Below the pieces are notes generated by a model, which searched no databases, was not told the DNA's origin, and saw nothing but the letters and a program-made list of their open reading frames with translations. This document shows, in pieces, positions 34,045-43,800 of a stretch of 64,000 nucleotides of DNA. The translations under genes and the position numbers were made by a program. Source of the DNA: Variovorax paradoxus (GTDB lineage: Bacteria; Pseudomonadota; Gammaproteobacteria; Burkholderiales; Burkholderiaceae_C); assembly GCF_902712855.1 (NCBI RefSeq), contig NZ_LR743507.1, positions 2,156,001 through 2,220,000 of the forward strand. The letters are read 5' to 3'. Numbering within the stretch: position 1 is the first letter of the stretch; the number at the start of each line of letters is the position of its first letter.

Positions 34045-34763
34045 CACGCCACCACCGGCAGTGTGTCCACCGCATAGCGGTGCACGATGCGGCGCTGCAG
34101 GACGGGGTCGCTCAGCTCGATCTCCATCTGCGCGGCAGGGCGGATGCCTTCGCCCTTCGCGTTGGGCAGCGCGGCCAGCGTGCCGCAGGTCATGAAGAGG
34201 CCTTCGGGCGCGTCATCGGCACCGGGCATGCCGTCACGCAGTGCGGCCAGCGGACGGATCGATGCGAGCGTGCCGCGCTGGTAGTCGATCCAGCGGCCGT
34301 CCTCGAGGATGCGCGAGCGCAGCTCGAGCCGGTCCTGGTGCGCCTGCACGTCGGTCCAGCGCCATGCGGTCTCGGCCACAGGCTTGGCGCACATCTGCTT
34401 GGACACGGCCACCGAGTAGCTCTCGACGTGACGGTCGGTGTGGTCCGACGCCACGCTGAGCCACCACTCCCCGCGAGAGAAGAAGAACACGGGCTCGGCC
34501 TCTCCGGAGCTCTGGTCGCCCAGCGCCTCGATGGCGGGAGATTGCGTGAGCAGCTGCGCGGCCACGCGGTAGTACAGCGGCACGCTCGACGGGCGCGGCA
34601 CGCCGAGCGCCGCGAGTTCGTCGATGTGGTGCTCGATGGCCGCGATGTCGCGGCCGGTCCAGCCGGCCACCACCAGCGCGCGGGGCGCCACGGTGTGCAG
34701 CGCGGTGGAGCGGGTGCCGTCGGCAGCCACGCTCTCGCAGGCGAAGTTCAGTCGTTGTTGCAT
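34044..34763 (-). CDS. DUF2848-family protein
   Basis: This 239-aa protein is recognised as DUF2848 by LVVAGWTGRDIAAIEHHIDE, SVPLYYRVAAQLLTQSPAIE, the strand SGEAEPVFFF and SVASDHTDRHVESYSVAVSK. The C-terminal part (MEIELSDPVLQRRIVHRY) resembles the fumarylacetoacetate-hydrolase-like fold, so a hydrolase or isomerase on a short carbonyl acid is plausible. It is co-directional with the amidase (1-nt overlap) and the permease (10 bp). ATG 34763 is used; the longer frame encodes a Trp/Arg-rich shadow. Confidence 0.82.
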   Translation of the reverse strand: MQQRLNFACESVAADGTRSTALHTVAPRALVVAGWTGRDIAAIEHHIDELAALGVPRPSSVPLYYRVAAQLLTQSPAIEALGDQSSGEAEPVFFFSRGEWWLSVASDHTDRHVESYSVAVSKQMCAKPVAETAWRWTDVQAHQDRLELRSRILEDGRWIDYQRGTLASIRPLAALRDGMPGADDAPEGLFMTCGTLAALPNAKGEGIRPAAQMEIELSDPVLQRRIVHRYAVDTLPVVA

Positions 34764-34773
34764 GTGCGTCTCC

Positions 34774-36123
34774 TCAGTCTTCCAGCGGCTTCCTGGCGGT
34801 TTCACGCGCCACCAGCAGCGCGACCAGCGTGACGCACAGCGCACCCGTCACGTACGCCGACACGGCCAGCGTGCTGCCCCACGACTTGTAGAGGCTCGCG
34901 ATGATCAGCGGCGCGAAGCCGCCGCCCAGGATGCCGGCGAGCGTGTAGGCCAGCGACGAGCCGGCGTAGCGCACGCGGCTCGGGAACTGCTCGGTCACGA
35001 AGGCGGCCTGCGGGCCGTACATGATGGCGTGGATGATCAGTCCGACCACCACCGCCACGCAGATCGCGAACGGCTGGGCGCTGTTCATCAGCACGAAGAA
35101 CACGAACGCCCACAGGATGCCCAGCAAGGCGCCGGCGATGTACACGGGCTTGCGGCCGATGCGGTCCGAGAGGCTGCCGAAGTAGGGCACTGCGATGGCG
35201 TTGCAGGCCGCGCCGATCATCGTCGCCGTCAGGGCCAGCGGACGCGACAGGTGCAGCACGGTGGTCACGTAGGTCAGCGTGAACACCACCACCAGCGCGT
35301 AGAGCACGTCGGAGCCGATGCGCGAGCCGCCGGCCACCAGCAGGCGGCGCCAGTGCTGCGTGAACACTTCCTTGATCGGGGTCTTGGCGGTGGACTTCTT
35401 TTCCTCCATCTCGCGGAAGACGGGCGTCTCTTCCACGCCCCGGCGCAGCCACAGGCCGAACAGCACCAGCGCCACGCTGGAGATGAAGGGAATGCGCCAG
35501 CCCCAGTTCTGGAAGTCTTCCGGGGTCAGCCAGGCCGACACGGCGGCGATGAAGCCGGTGCCGATCAGCGTGCCGCACGAGGGGCCCACCTGCGTGAACG
35601 AGGCGTTGCGGCCGCGCTCGTCGGGCTTGCCGTGCTCCATCGACAGCAGCACCGCGCCGGCCCATTCGCCGCCGAGCGCCACGCCCTGCACGAAGCGCAG
35701 TGCCACCAGCGCGACCGGCGCCCAGATACCCCATGTCGAATAGGTGGGCAGCAGGCCCATCAGCCCCGTGGACACGCCCATGATGACCAGCGTGGCCACC
35801 AGCACGAAGCGCCGGCCGAGCCGGTCGCCGAGATGGCCGAACACCATGCCGCCGAGCGGACGCGAGATGTAGCCGACCGCGTAGGTCGAGAAGGCCAGGA
35901 TGGTGCCGGTCAGCGGGTCGAACGACGGAAAGAACACCGCGTTGAAGACCAGCGCGGCCATGATGTTGTAGACGGTGAAGTCGTACCACTCGAGTGTGGT
36001 CCCGATGGAGCTGGCCATGGCCAGGCGGCCCATCCTGGGCTGGCCCTGCGCGTGGGGCGCGGGCGTAGCGCCCGGCGTGGCCGAGGCGGATGCCGTGGCC
36101 TTCGGAAGAACATGTTCGGTCAT
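34774..36123 (-). CDS. MHS-family MFS permease
   Basis: This 449-aa 12-helix permease belongs to the metabolite:H+ symporter family. It has SSIGTTLEWYDFTVYNIMAA in helix 1, GYISRPLGGMVFGHLGDRLG with the MFS motif and FVQGVALGGEWAGAVLLSME. The C-terminal half contains SLSDRIGRKPVYIAG. Relatives take up aromatic or dicarboxylic acids and shikimate. It is probably the uptake component of the DUF2848/amidase cassette, 10 bp upstream of DUF2848. It differs in sequence from the kgtP-like gene at 4.8 kb. Confidence 0.88.
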   Translation of the reverse strand: MTEHVLPKATASASATPGATPAPHAQGQPRMGRLAMASSIGTTLEWYDFTVYNIMAALVFNAVFFPSFDPLTGTILAFSTYAVGYISRPLGGMVFGHLGDRLGRRFVLVATLVIMGVSTGLMGLLPTYSTWGIWAPVALVALRFVQGVALGGEWAGAVLLSMEHGKPDERGRNASFTQVGPSCGTLIGTGFIAAVSAWLTPEDFQNWGWRIPFISSVALVLFGLWLRRGVEETPVFREMEEKKSTAKTPIKEVFTQHWRRLLVAGGSRIGSDVLYALVVVFTLTYVTTVLHLSRPLALTATMIGAACNAIAVPYFGSLSDRIGRKPVYIAGALLGILWAFVFFVLMNSAQPFAICVAVVVGLIIHAIMYGPQAAFVTEQFPSRVRYAGSSLAYTLAGILGGGFAPLIIASLYKSWGSTLAVSAYVTGALCVTLVALLVARETARKPLED

Positions 36124-36166
36124 TGGATGCCTTTGTTCGGGGAGGACATGAAGATCGGGGAAGCGC

Positions 36167-36856
36167 TCAGCGCAGCTCGGCCGCGCTCAGCTTCCAGCCG
36201 AGCGCAAGCAGCCAGCCGGTGGCGGGGTCGGTGTCGAAGGCGGCAGCAGCCGTGGCGCGCGCGGTGCGGGCGGCCTGGGCGCTGCTGGACTCCACCACCA
36301 GCATCGGCTGCAGCACGCGGCCTTCGGTGGACTCGCGCGGCAGCGGCGTGCTGAGCGCGGTGTCGGGCACGAGCAGGTACGACTGCACGAAGCCTGCCTG
36401 TTCGCCGAGCGCCTTGCCCACCCGCGCGGCATGGACGGCCAGCGCCTCGGCATCGGCCGTGGCCGCCAGCGGCAGCACGACCAGATGGCTGCCGCTGCCG
36501 AAGCCGGTCACGGCGCGCACGGCACACACGCGGCGCACCGGCTGGCGCATGCGGTCCAGGTTGGCGATGGACCATGGCGTCTGCTTTTCGAACGCAGCGC
36601 GATAGCCGGCGGTGCCGAAAACGTCCAGGGATTCGGTGCGGTACAGGCCGAGGTATTTGCGCCCGCCTTCGAGCGACGAATAGCGTGCGCCCGACAGGAA
36701 GCCGGGAATGCGCACGCGCTCTTCCACATGTTCCTGGTCGTACCAGCGGTTGAAATCGGCGTCGTCGGCGGCGTCGACATCGGAGGCGACGAACAGCAGG
36801 CCGTTCACGGCCACGGCGTCGGTGTCAGCAGGGGAGAGTGCGTTGGAAGAAGTCAT
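36167..36856 (-). CDS. EthD/DUF4286-like dimeric alpha-beta barrel protein
   Basis: This 229-aa protein has the pattern FNRWYDQEHVEERVRIPGFL, then SGARYSSLEGGRKYLGLYRT ESLDVF in tandem order. This is the signature of EthD- or DUF4286-like ferredoxin folds that degrade or sense small metabolites. A second related half may follow at about residues 120-225. It is the first gene after the LysR regulator and 43 bp upstream of the MHS permease, so it is likely part of that operon. An enzymatic role is not established. Confidence 0.65.
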   Translation of the reverse strand: MTSSNALSPADTDAVAVNGLLFVASDVDAADDADFNRWYDQEHVEERVRIPGFLSGARYSSLEGGRKYLGLYRTESLDVFGTAGYRAAFEKQTPWSIANLDRMRQPVRRVCAVRAVTGFGSGSHLVVLPLAATADAEALAVHAARVGKALGEQAGFVQSYLLVPDTALSTPLPRESTEGRVLQPMLVVESSSAQAARTARATAAAAFDTDPATGWLLALGWKLSAAELR

Positions 36857-36995
36857 GGCGGCGGAGGATCGGGCGGGCCTTCGAAAAATGAAGGCGCGAT
36901 CTTCCGTCGCAGGGTGCTGCTGTCACAAACGAGTTTTTCTGGGCGACAGCCACAAGAATTACTGGCCCCTTCCTGGGGCGGAAATGCCTGATTCT

Positions 36996-37009
36996 GAGGG
37001 TTAACCCTC
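36996..37009. promoter_or_regulatory. 14-bp perfect palindrome at the lysR stop
   Basis: GAGGGTT-AACCCTC is a perfect palindrome overlapping the stop codon of the LysR-type gene, about 140 bp ahead of the start of the EthD-like gene. It could be an operator for the downstream catabolic cassette. There is no T-tract, so it is not a terminator. Confidence 0.35.
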
Positions 37010-37918
37010 TGAAGTTCCGCTCCAGGTTGGTGCGACAGCAGACGCGGTGAACTGGTCGGACGCGCGGCAGGCCAGTTCCGCGACGAGCCGGATGGCATCG
37101 GAGTCGGCCGCCTCCAGGTGGCTCACCACCAGCCGCTGCGGCGAGATGAGCGCATCGCATTCGATGATGCGCACGTCGCCGGCCGCCACGTATTCATACA
37201 CCGGGGGCAGCGGCACCAGCGCGTTGCCGAAGCCCGCCTTCACCAGCCGCGCGAGCGCCGAGATCGAACTCACGCAGTGCACCTTGCCCAGCGGGATGCC
37301 TGCCGCGCGGTACAGGTTCTTCAGCGCCTCGTGCGGCTGCGAGCCGGGGCTCATGGTGAGCACCGGCTGGCGCAGCAGCTGGTCGACGGTCTGCGTTCCC
37401 TCGGCGCTCATCTGGCCGACCCAGCCCATCGGCATCGGCAGGCAGGGCGTGCTCACGATGCCCGCGCCGGCAATGTGATCGGTCTGCAACGCGATGTCGA
37501 GCGCGCCTTCGCGCAGGCCGCGGTGCAGCGCCAGCGTGGTCTCGGAGGTCAGCTGCACCTCGATGCCCGGATAGGTCGAGCGCAGGTTGGTAAGGAAGCC
37601 CAGCAGCCAGGTATGGACCACGGTCTCGATGGCGCCGATGCGCACAAGCCCCAGCAGGTCTTCGCGCGGGCGGCCGAGCGAGACGATCTCGCGGCGCAGC
37701 TCGAGCAGCCGCTCGCCGTAGTCCATGAGCCGCACGCCCACCGGCGTGAGCCGCAACTCGCGCGCGTCGCGCTCGAACAGGCGCGCGCCGATGTCTTCCT
37801 CGAGCGAGGCGACGCGGTTGGACACCGCCGCCTGCGTGATGTGGAGCCGGTCGCTGGCCGCGCGAAAGCTGCCGAGCCGGGCGGCCCAGAGGAAGGCTTC
37901 TACAAATCTTGTGTTCAT
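37001..37918 (-). CDS. LysR-family regulator of the amidase cassette
   Basis: This 305-aa LysR-type regulator has the HTH FVEAFLWAARLGSFRAASDR, with recognition helix ITQAAVSNRVASLEED and the standard effector domain. Unlike most LysR genes it is co-directional with, and immediately upstream of, its presumed targets (EthD-like, MHS permease, DUF2848, amidase). ATG 37918 (MNTRFVEAF) is preferred over a 12-codon longer frame. Confidence 0.85.
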   Translation of the reverse strand: MNTRFVEAFLWAARLGSFRAASDRLHITQAAVSNRVASLEEDIGARLFERDARELRLTPVGVRLMDYGERLLELRREIVSLGRPREDLLGLVRIGAIETVVHTWLLGFLTNLRSTYPGIEVQLTSETTLALHRGLREGALDIALQTDHIAGAGIVSTPCLPMPMGWVGQMSAEGTQTVDQLLRQPVLTMSPGSQPHEALKNLYRAAGIPLGKVHCVSSISALARLVKAGFGNALVPLPPVYEYVAAGDVRIIECDALISPQRLVVSHLEAADSDAIRLVAELACRASDQFTASAVAPTWSGTSEG

Positions 37919-38029
37919 GAGGGCACCTGCGCGGCATTTTGCCCTCCCTGCCACAGCGCGCCCAGCCGCTGCGGCAGCATGCGGCCGGCCGTGAACCTGT
38001 TCGCGGCCGTGGCCGTGGACGCTGCAGGT

Positions 38030-38398
38030 TCAGCCGCCCATCGCGTAGAAGAACTCCTCGCGCACGATGGTGCCGTCCTTCACCGTGTACAGGCCCGCTT
38101 CCTCCATCGTGAAGCGCTGGCCGGTGGGCTTGAGCGTGACGTCGAACTCGAAGCCGACGATGAAGCGGTCGTCGTGCGGCCAGGGGCCGGCGATCTTCGC
38201 CGAGTGCACCTCGTGGTTGTCGGTCCACCACTTGCCCTTGGCCTCGATGGCCGCCAGGCCGACCGCCTCGCGCTGGCCGCCGGGCGGGGCGCCCGCCTCG
38301 ACGCTCACCGCGTCGTCCGCGTAGAGCGCTCTTGCTTCATCGAACTTCCCTTGCCGGCACAGCGCGACAAGCTGGTTCGCGATCTCCATCGTGGTCAT
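38030..38398 (-). CDS. SnoaL/NTF2-like protein
   Basis: This 122-aa NTF2-like protein has the N-terminal helix NQLVALCRQGKFDEARALYA, DDAVSVEAG, a central QREAVGLAAIEAKGKWWTDN and C-terminal strands FIVGFEFDVTLKPTGQRF and YTVKDGTIVREEFFYA. This is the typical cone-fold layout of SnoaL-like cyclases, isomerases and binding proteins. No catalytic Asp/His pair can be assigned with certainty. It is an isolated gene after the LysR region. Confidence 0.78.
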   Translation of the reverse strand: MTTMEIANQLVALCRQGKFDEARALYADDAVSVEAGAPPGGQREAVGLAAIEAKGKWWTDNHEVHSAKIAGPWPHDDRFIVGFEFDVTLKPTGQRFTMEEAGLYTVKDGTIVREEFFYAMGG

Positions 38399-38479
38399 GG
38401 GGTTTCTCCTGAGGAAGAGGAGAAGGCAGTCTAGACCGATGCGCGGATCAGAGGGCGTTCAACACTGCCTGCATCGCGG

Positions 38480-38704
38480 TCAGCCATAGAGAAGGCCGAC
38501 TGCCAGAAAGTAGATGACCAGGAGCACGCCGAGGATGCCCTTCACGTTCTTCATGGCGAAGCCGACGTCGTTCGCGATGGCATCGTCGGTGAGCCGCGAT
38601 TGCAGCGCGTGGTGCCGGGGCAGGATCGCACGCAGCAGGTAGCCGCCGAAGAAGACGAGAGCACCCAGCAGAAGCAGGAAAAGCAGGGGAAGCAGGTAAG
38701 CCAT
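38480..38704 (-). CDS. Small two-helix membrane protein
   Basis: This 74-aa protein has an N-terminal helix (MAYLLPLLFLLLLGALVFFG), a short basic loop with HHALQSRLTDDAIANDVG and a second helix (GILGVLLVIYFLAVGLL). It is probably an inner-membrane hairpin. The family is not recognised. The start is set at ATG 38704; the frame continues upstream through a shadow of the neighbouring oxygenase gene. Confidence 0.6.
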   Translation of the reverse strand: MAYLLPLLFLLLLGALVFFGGYLLRAILPRHHALQSRLTDDAIANDVGFAMKNVKGILGVLLVIYFLAVGLLYG

Positions 38705-38733
38705 GGCAGAGATTGTGCGGAGCGCGCCGTGGT

Positions 38734-39105
38734 TCAACGCAGCTTCGCGGCGCGCACCCAGCCCAGCGAAAAAACATACCGGCTGCCGCCGACCACGCGC
38801 GTCACGCTGTGCTCGCAGGCGTCGGGGCGAAACAGCTTGATGCGCCGCGTCTCGAAGATCGGGGTGGCGCATACGAAGTCGCCGCCCGAGCGCGGCGACT
38901 TCAGCACGATGTTGAGCCGGTAGTGCCGCCCCGCCTGCACCGGGTCGGTGTGCGGCGGGATCTCCGAGCCTTCGGGGTAGCGGATGAGGTAGCTGTCGAA
39001 CGGCAGCGGCCAGCGTGCGGTGGCCAGCAGCATCTTGTCGTAGCCGGTGCCCTGGCGGCCGCGCTGCCAGCGGAAGGCTTGCGAGACGTAGCTTCGAACG
39101 CTCAT
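38734..39105 (-). CDS. Short 2OG-Fe(II) oxygenase-like protein
   Basis: This 123-aa protein has the double-stranded beta-helix core of 2-oxoglutarate/iron oxygenases. HTD in SEIPPHTDPVQAGRHYRLNI supplies the first His and the Asp. A distal His in DACEHSVTRVVGGSRYVFSL supplies the third iron ligand, followed by the Arg that binds 2-oxoglutarate. It is shorter than most family members, lacking most N-terminal helices. It overlaps the upstream 191-aa gene by 4 bp and is last in that trio. Confidence 0.75.
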   Translation of the reverse strand: MSVRSYVSQAFRWQRGRQGTGYDKMLLATARWPLPFDSYLIRYPEGSEIPPHTDPVQAGRHYRLNIVLKSPRSGGDFVCATPIFETRRIKLFRPDACEHSVTRVVGGSRYVFSLGWVRAAKLR

Positions 39106-39677
39106 GCCGGAAGGCGAGGCGCCTCCACGCCGTACAGGTGCGCGGCGAACTCGTACTTGTATTCGTTGTCGCCTGCATAGGCCAGCGCGATCCGGCCGGT
39201 CCAGGTGATGTTGAAGAGGCCGGTGCCGGGGATGCGGTCGAAGCGGATGCGGTGCGCCGCCGCGGCGTCGTGGCCCAGCAGGTAAATATGGAAGAAGTTG
39301 TCTTCGATGTCCTCCGGCGGCGGGTCGTCCACCACGATCTCGAGGCCGTCGAGCTTCTCGGGGCTGTAGTCGGCCACCGCGCACACGGCGAGGCCGTCGC
39401 CCGCGCCCCAGTTCGTGGAGGAGAGCGTGCAGCGGTGGTAGTTGGTCCACACGCCGACCGATTGCCAGTCGCCGATGTACTCGCCGTCTTCGGTCTCGTC
39501 GTCTTCCTCGGATTCCTCGGATTCCTCGATTTCGCGCTCGGCCTCGTAGTCGTCGCTGCGCAGGTGCAGGTCGAAGCGCACCTGGCCGTCGCGCACCGTG
39601 GCGGCCCAGCGGAATTCCTTGATGGGGTGGCCCTCGGGCCACGGGTTGCCGGTGAAGAAGATGCGGTCCTGGTTCAT
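39102..39677 (-). CDS. Conserved protein of unknown function with acidic insert
   Basis: This 191-aa protein begins MNQDRIFFTGNPWPEGHPIK and has a strongly acidic stretch at about residues 46-66 (EIEESEESEEDDETEDGEY). The C-terminal half is rich in beta strands (GTGLFNITWTGRIALAYAG). The family is not identified. It overlaps genes on both sides by 4 bp (the VOC gene upstream and the 2OG oxygenase downstream), so the three products are probably made together in defined ratios. Confidence 0.65.
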   Translation of the reverse strand: MNQDRIFFTGNPWPEGHPIKEFRWAATVRDGQVRFDLHLRSDDYEAEREIEESEESEEDDETEDGEYIGDWQSVGVWTNYHRCTLSSTNWGAGDGLAVCAVADYSPEKLDGLEIVVDDPPPEDIEDNFFHIYLLGHDAAAAHRIRFDRIPGTGLFNITWTGRIALAYAGDNEYKYEFAAHLYGVEAPRLPA

Positions 39678-40105
39678 GGTGCTGTGTGCGTGGCGGCGGG
39701 CTGGATCAGGTCCCACCTGTTTCCGCAGAGATCCTGGAACACGGCCACCGTGCCGTGCGGCTCGTGGCGCGGTTCCTCGAGAAAGCGCACGCCGTGCGCC
39801 GCCATGTGGGCATGGTCGGCCGCGAAGTCCGATGTGTGCAGGAACATGAACACGCGGCCGCCGGCCTGCCTGCCGACGGCTGCTTCCTGGTCGTCGGTGA
39901 CGGCCTTGGCCAGCAGCAGCGCGGCCGCGGCGTTGCCGGCGCCGGGGGAGGGCGCGACCACCACCCAGCGCTTGCCGGGGCCGCGCGGCGTGTCTTCGAC
40001 GAGCTCGAAGCGCAAGGCCTCGGTGAAGAAACGGATGGCTTCGTCGTAGTCCCGCACGAGCAGCGTGACGGCGGCCAGCCGGCGTGCGACGGGTGCGGTG
40101 CTCAT
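39674..40105 (-). CDS. VOC-family (glyoxalase/bleomycin-resistance) protein
   Basis: This 143-aa vicinal-oxygen-chelate fold protein has the first module LAAVTLLVRDYDEAIRFFTE with ALRFELVEDT, and the second FMFLHTSDFAADHAHMAAHG with FLEEPRHEPHGTVAVFQDLC and GNRWDLIQP. Candidate metal ligands include His in FLHTSD and Glu/Asp near the ends of the modules. It could be a lyase, dioxygenase or resistance protein. It is first in a trio of overlapping genes with the 191-aa protein and the 2OG oxygenase. Confidence 0.82.
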   Translation of the reverse strand: MSTAPVARRLAAVTLLVRDYDEAIRFFTEALRFELVEDTPRGPGKRWVVVAPSPGAGNAAAALLLAKAVTDDQEAAVGRQAGGRVFMFLHTSDFAADHAHMAAHGVRFLEEPRHEPHGTVAVFQDLCGNRWDLIQPAATHTAP

Positions 40106-40122
40106 GAGGGAGCGGGCCGCGC

Positions 40123-40773
40123 TCAGGAAAACACGATCGCCGTCTTGTGCGCGATGCTCAGCCGCGCCATTTCGTACAGCAGCAGCCACGACGCGTACTC
40201 GCGGTACAGCCCTTCGTCGTTCTCCGCCAGCGCATCGATGCGCGCGGCTTCCTCGTCCGAGAGCTGTCCGTCGTCCAGCGCAATGCCCAGCGCGGGCGCG
40301 ACCTGCACCAGCTCGTCGCGCAGCCGGTAGGACGAACCCAGCATGCCGCCCGTCAGCGCTTCGTCTTCGGAGTCGGCGTCGGAGAACAGCACGTCGTCGA
40401 ACTCGACCGGTACGTAGAAGCCCTCGGCGTCCGAGTGGCAGATGAGGTGGCTTTCGGCCTCGTCGAGCGCCGCCTGGATGACGGGGTCTTCCGAGGGATC
40501 GAAATCGCCTTCCACCGGCATCGCCTTCCAGCCCGGCGTCACGACGCTGTGCGCGTAGGCGCGGCGCAGGTAGTGGATGAACGAGTAGGGAAACCCGTCG
40601 AGCGATGCCCGCGAATCCAGTCGCGGAAGTTCGCGCGGCTCGATGTGCGGCGGCAGGCCCGCGGAGGCCAGCACGCCGTTCACGATCTCGAAGTCGCCCT
40701 CGAACCACTCGGCGCCCTCGGGGTCGTTTTCCAGAAAGTCGGCAAGCGTGCCGACACTGACGGCCAGTCCCAT
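40123..40773 (-). CDS. Conserved acidic protein of unknown function
   Basis: This 216-aa protein starts MGLAVSVGTLADFLENDPEG. It contains LPPHIEPRELPRLDSRASLD and GFPYSFIHYLRRAYAHS, a pattern I recall from uncharacterised proteins in actinobacteria and proteobacteria. It is acidic, soluble and lacks a signal peptide or a known motif. It lies 17 bp upstream of the VOC gene and 36 bp downstream of the macroglobulin gene, all on the minus strand. The function is unknown. Confidence 0.65.
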   Translation of the reverse strand: MGLAVSVGTLADFLENDPEGAEWFEGDFEIVNGVLASAGLPPHIEPRELPRLDSRASLDGFPYSFIHYLRRAYAHSVVTPGWKAMPVEGDFDPSEDPVIQAALDEAESHLICHSDAEGFYVPVEFDDVLFSDADSEDEALTGGMLGSSYRLRDELVQVAPALGIALDDGQLSDEEAARIDALAENDEGLYREYASWLLLYEMARLSIAHKTAIVFS

Positions 40774-40809
40774 GGGGATTTTTCCTTCCTTGTTTCGACA
40801 GCGGGCGGC

Positions 40810-43800
40810 TTACTTCGCAGCCTCCACCTTCACCCGCGCATTCGGCGCTTCGCCGAACATCTCGGGGGCGTACATCGCTTCCACGCGGCTCGGCGGCAGC
40901 GCGAAGTCGCCGACGTTGTTCAGGCGCACGGTGTATTCCATCTTCACCACACCCTTCGGCAGGTATTCGTAGTAGCTGCGGAAGGCCTCGAAGCTGCGCT
41001 CCTCGAAGGCCGGCCAGCCGGCGCCCGACTTCTTCTCGCCCTGCGTGGCGATCTGCGAGTCGCGGCCCAGGCCGCTGCCCAGGATGGTGGCGCCGCCCGG
41101 AATCGGGTCGCTGATGACCACCCACGTCATGTCGGTGCTGGCGTTCACCTCGATGCTCACGCGCAGCACGTCGCCGCGCGTGTACTTGCCGGCGGTGGCC
41201 TGCTCGACCGGGGTGATGGTCTTCTTGATGGCATAGCCGGCGGCGAACGGCGCCTTCAGCTGCACGGCGGCGATCGACTGCAGCGTGAGCCACGGCTTGC
41301 CGGTGCCCTGTTGCGTCACCAGCAGCGTGTCGCGCACGGGTGCACCCGACGGCGACGATGCCCACGGCAGGAACATCGTGTTGTTCTTCAGGTTGCCCGG
41401 CGAGGCGGGGGCGCCGAAGAAGGTCGTCTGGTTCGGTGCGCCGGCGGCGTCGCTGGTCTTCACGCGCTCGACGCGGCTCCAGTCGACCTGCGCCTTCACG
41501 GCACCCAGGGTCGCGGCCGTGATGCCGCTGACCGGCGTGCTCTCGAACACCTTGCTGAACTTCTCCAGCGCCAGTCCGCCCCACAGGTTGGCGGTGGTGG
41601 TGTGCCAGGCGCCGTTCTGCTGCCGGCCGATGAAACCGTTGGCGAGCTTGCCGATGTCGTCCTTCCAGGCCGGGTCGTCCATCACGCTCAACAGCAGGCG
41701 CGCGGTGTTGACGTCGCCGTTGGTCATCAGCCACCACCAGTAGTCGTCCTGCTCGGTGCTGAAGATCAGCTTCGTGCCCTGGTACGACAGCCGTGCCTTC
41801 AGCACGTTGTTGGCTTCCTCCAGGCGCTGCTGGCGCTGCGGCACGTCGTTCACGCGCTTGAGGATGTTGAGCCAGTCGATCACCGCGCTGGTGGGCCACT
41901 GGTTCGGCGCGATCGTGATGCTGCCCAGCATGCTTCCCTTGGCCTTGCCGTAGCGCGAGAGCGCCTCGAGCGCGGCGAGCTTGCGCACGTCCAGGTCCTT
42001 GCGCGGGCTCCAGAACTCGCGCGTGATGCGGCCTTCGACGAAGGCGATCAGGCCCGATTCCATGGGCGCGCGCACGTCGTCGGCCAGCGCGAAGGCGGGG
42101 TCGAGCGAGGCCGCCTCGTGGGTGGCCGCGAGCAGGTACGACGTGAGGATGTCGCTGCCGCGGCTGGCTTCGCCGTCGCGCGGCGGGAAGTAGCTGGCCA
42201 GGCCGTCGCTGTCGAGATAGGTCGGCAGCGTGGCGAGCACGCCCTGCCACATCTTCGCGTCGCGCAGGCCCACCGACTTGCTGGTCTTCTGCTCGAGGCA
42301 GATGAAGGGGTAGTTGGCGAACCAGTCGCGCACGCCCGGCAGGCCTTCGGCCAGCTTGGGCTGCAGCGACATCTTCAGGCCGCCGCGGCCGGGCAGGGCG
42401 TCGGCCGGCGGTGCCACGTCGAGCGTGAAGGGCCCGTCGACCTGCACCAGCGTGGCCTGCTGCACCGTGAGCGGCACCGAGGGCACGATGCGCTGGCGCA
42501 CCTTGAGCGCGTCGCGTGCGCCGCCGAGCGTGTCCTTGGCTTCGATTTCCCACAGGATGGCTTCGGCGCGCGTCTGCGCGAGCTGCGCAGGCGCGGTCAC
42601 GGTCCAGGCCACTTCGCGTGCTTCGCCGGCCGGGATGTCCACCGTCTGCGGCTCCAGCGTGAGCAGGGTGGCGCGTGGCGTGGCCTCGACCTTCATCGGC
42701 TTCTGCGTGGTGTTGCGCAGCGTGATCTGGGCGCGGAACTGGTCTTCCTCGCGCACCAGCGGCGGCAGGCCGCTGATGATCTGCAGGTCCTGCGTGGCCT
42801 GGATGCTGGTCTGGCCGGTGCCGAACAGGCTCGTGCCCGAATCGGCCACGGCCACGATCTTGAAGGTGGTGAGCGCGTCGTTCAGCGGCACCGTCACCAC
42901 GGCCTGGCCGTTGGCGTCGAGCACCACCTTCGGGTTCCACACAAGCAGGGTCTCGAGCAGTTCGCGCGTCTGGCCCTTGCCGCCGCCGCCGCCCGCGGGC
43001 ACGGCCTTGCGCCCGTAGTGGCGCCGCCCGACGATTTCCATCTGCGCGGTGGAGGTGCTCACGCCCCAGCTGCGGCGTTGCAGCATGGCGTTCAGCAGGT
43101 TCCAGCTGTCGTTGGGCATCAGCTCCAGCAACGCCTGGTCGACCGCGGCCAGCGCCACTTCGGCGCCTGCGGCAGGCTTGCCATCGGGCAGCCTGGCACT
43201 GATGGTGACCTGCGCCTTGCTGCGGATCGGGTAGCTGGGCTTGTCGCTGGTCACCTTCACGTCGAGCTGGTGGGCCTGCGTGCCCACGCGGATCTCGGCC
43301 ATGCCGAGGCGGTAGGCGGGCTTGCTCAGGTCGACCATGGCGGTCGGCGCCACGTATTCCTTGCCCTCGTACCAGAAGGCCGTCCACCACTCGCGCGGCG
43401 ACTTGAAGCCCCAGGTGAAGAAGCTGTACCAGGGCACTTCGCGCAGGCGTCCGCGCAACGCGAGCACGCTCACGTAGGCATTCGGGCCCCATTCGGGCTT
43501 GACCTGCAGGGTCACGGTCGGGTCCTTGCCGTCGAGCTGCACCACGTGCGTCTCGATGATGCCTTCGCGCTCCACGGCGACCAGCGCGGTGGCGAAGCGG
43601 AACGGGCTGCGCACCTGGAACTTGGCGACCTCGCCGGGCTGGTAGCTCTTCTTCTCGGGCAGCACGTCGATGCGGTCGTTGTCCTCGCCGCCGAACCACA
43701 GCTCGCCCTGCTTGGTCACGTAGACCGAGCTCACGGCCTTGGCGTCGCGGCCGTCGCTGTCGGTGGCGCTGGCGATGAGTTCGACTTCGCCGGCTTCCTT

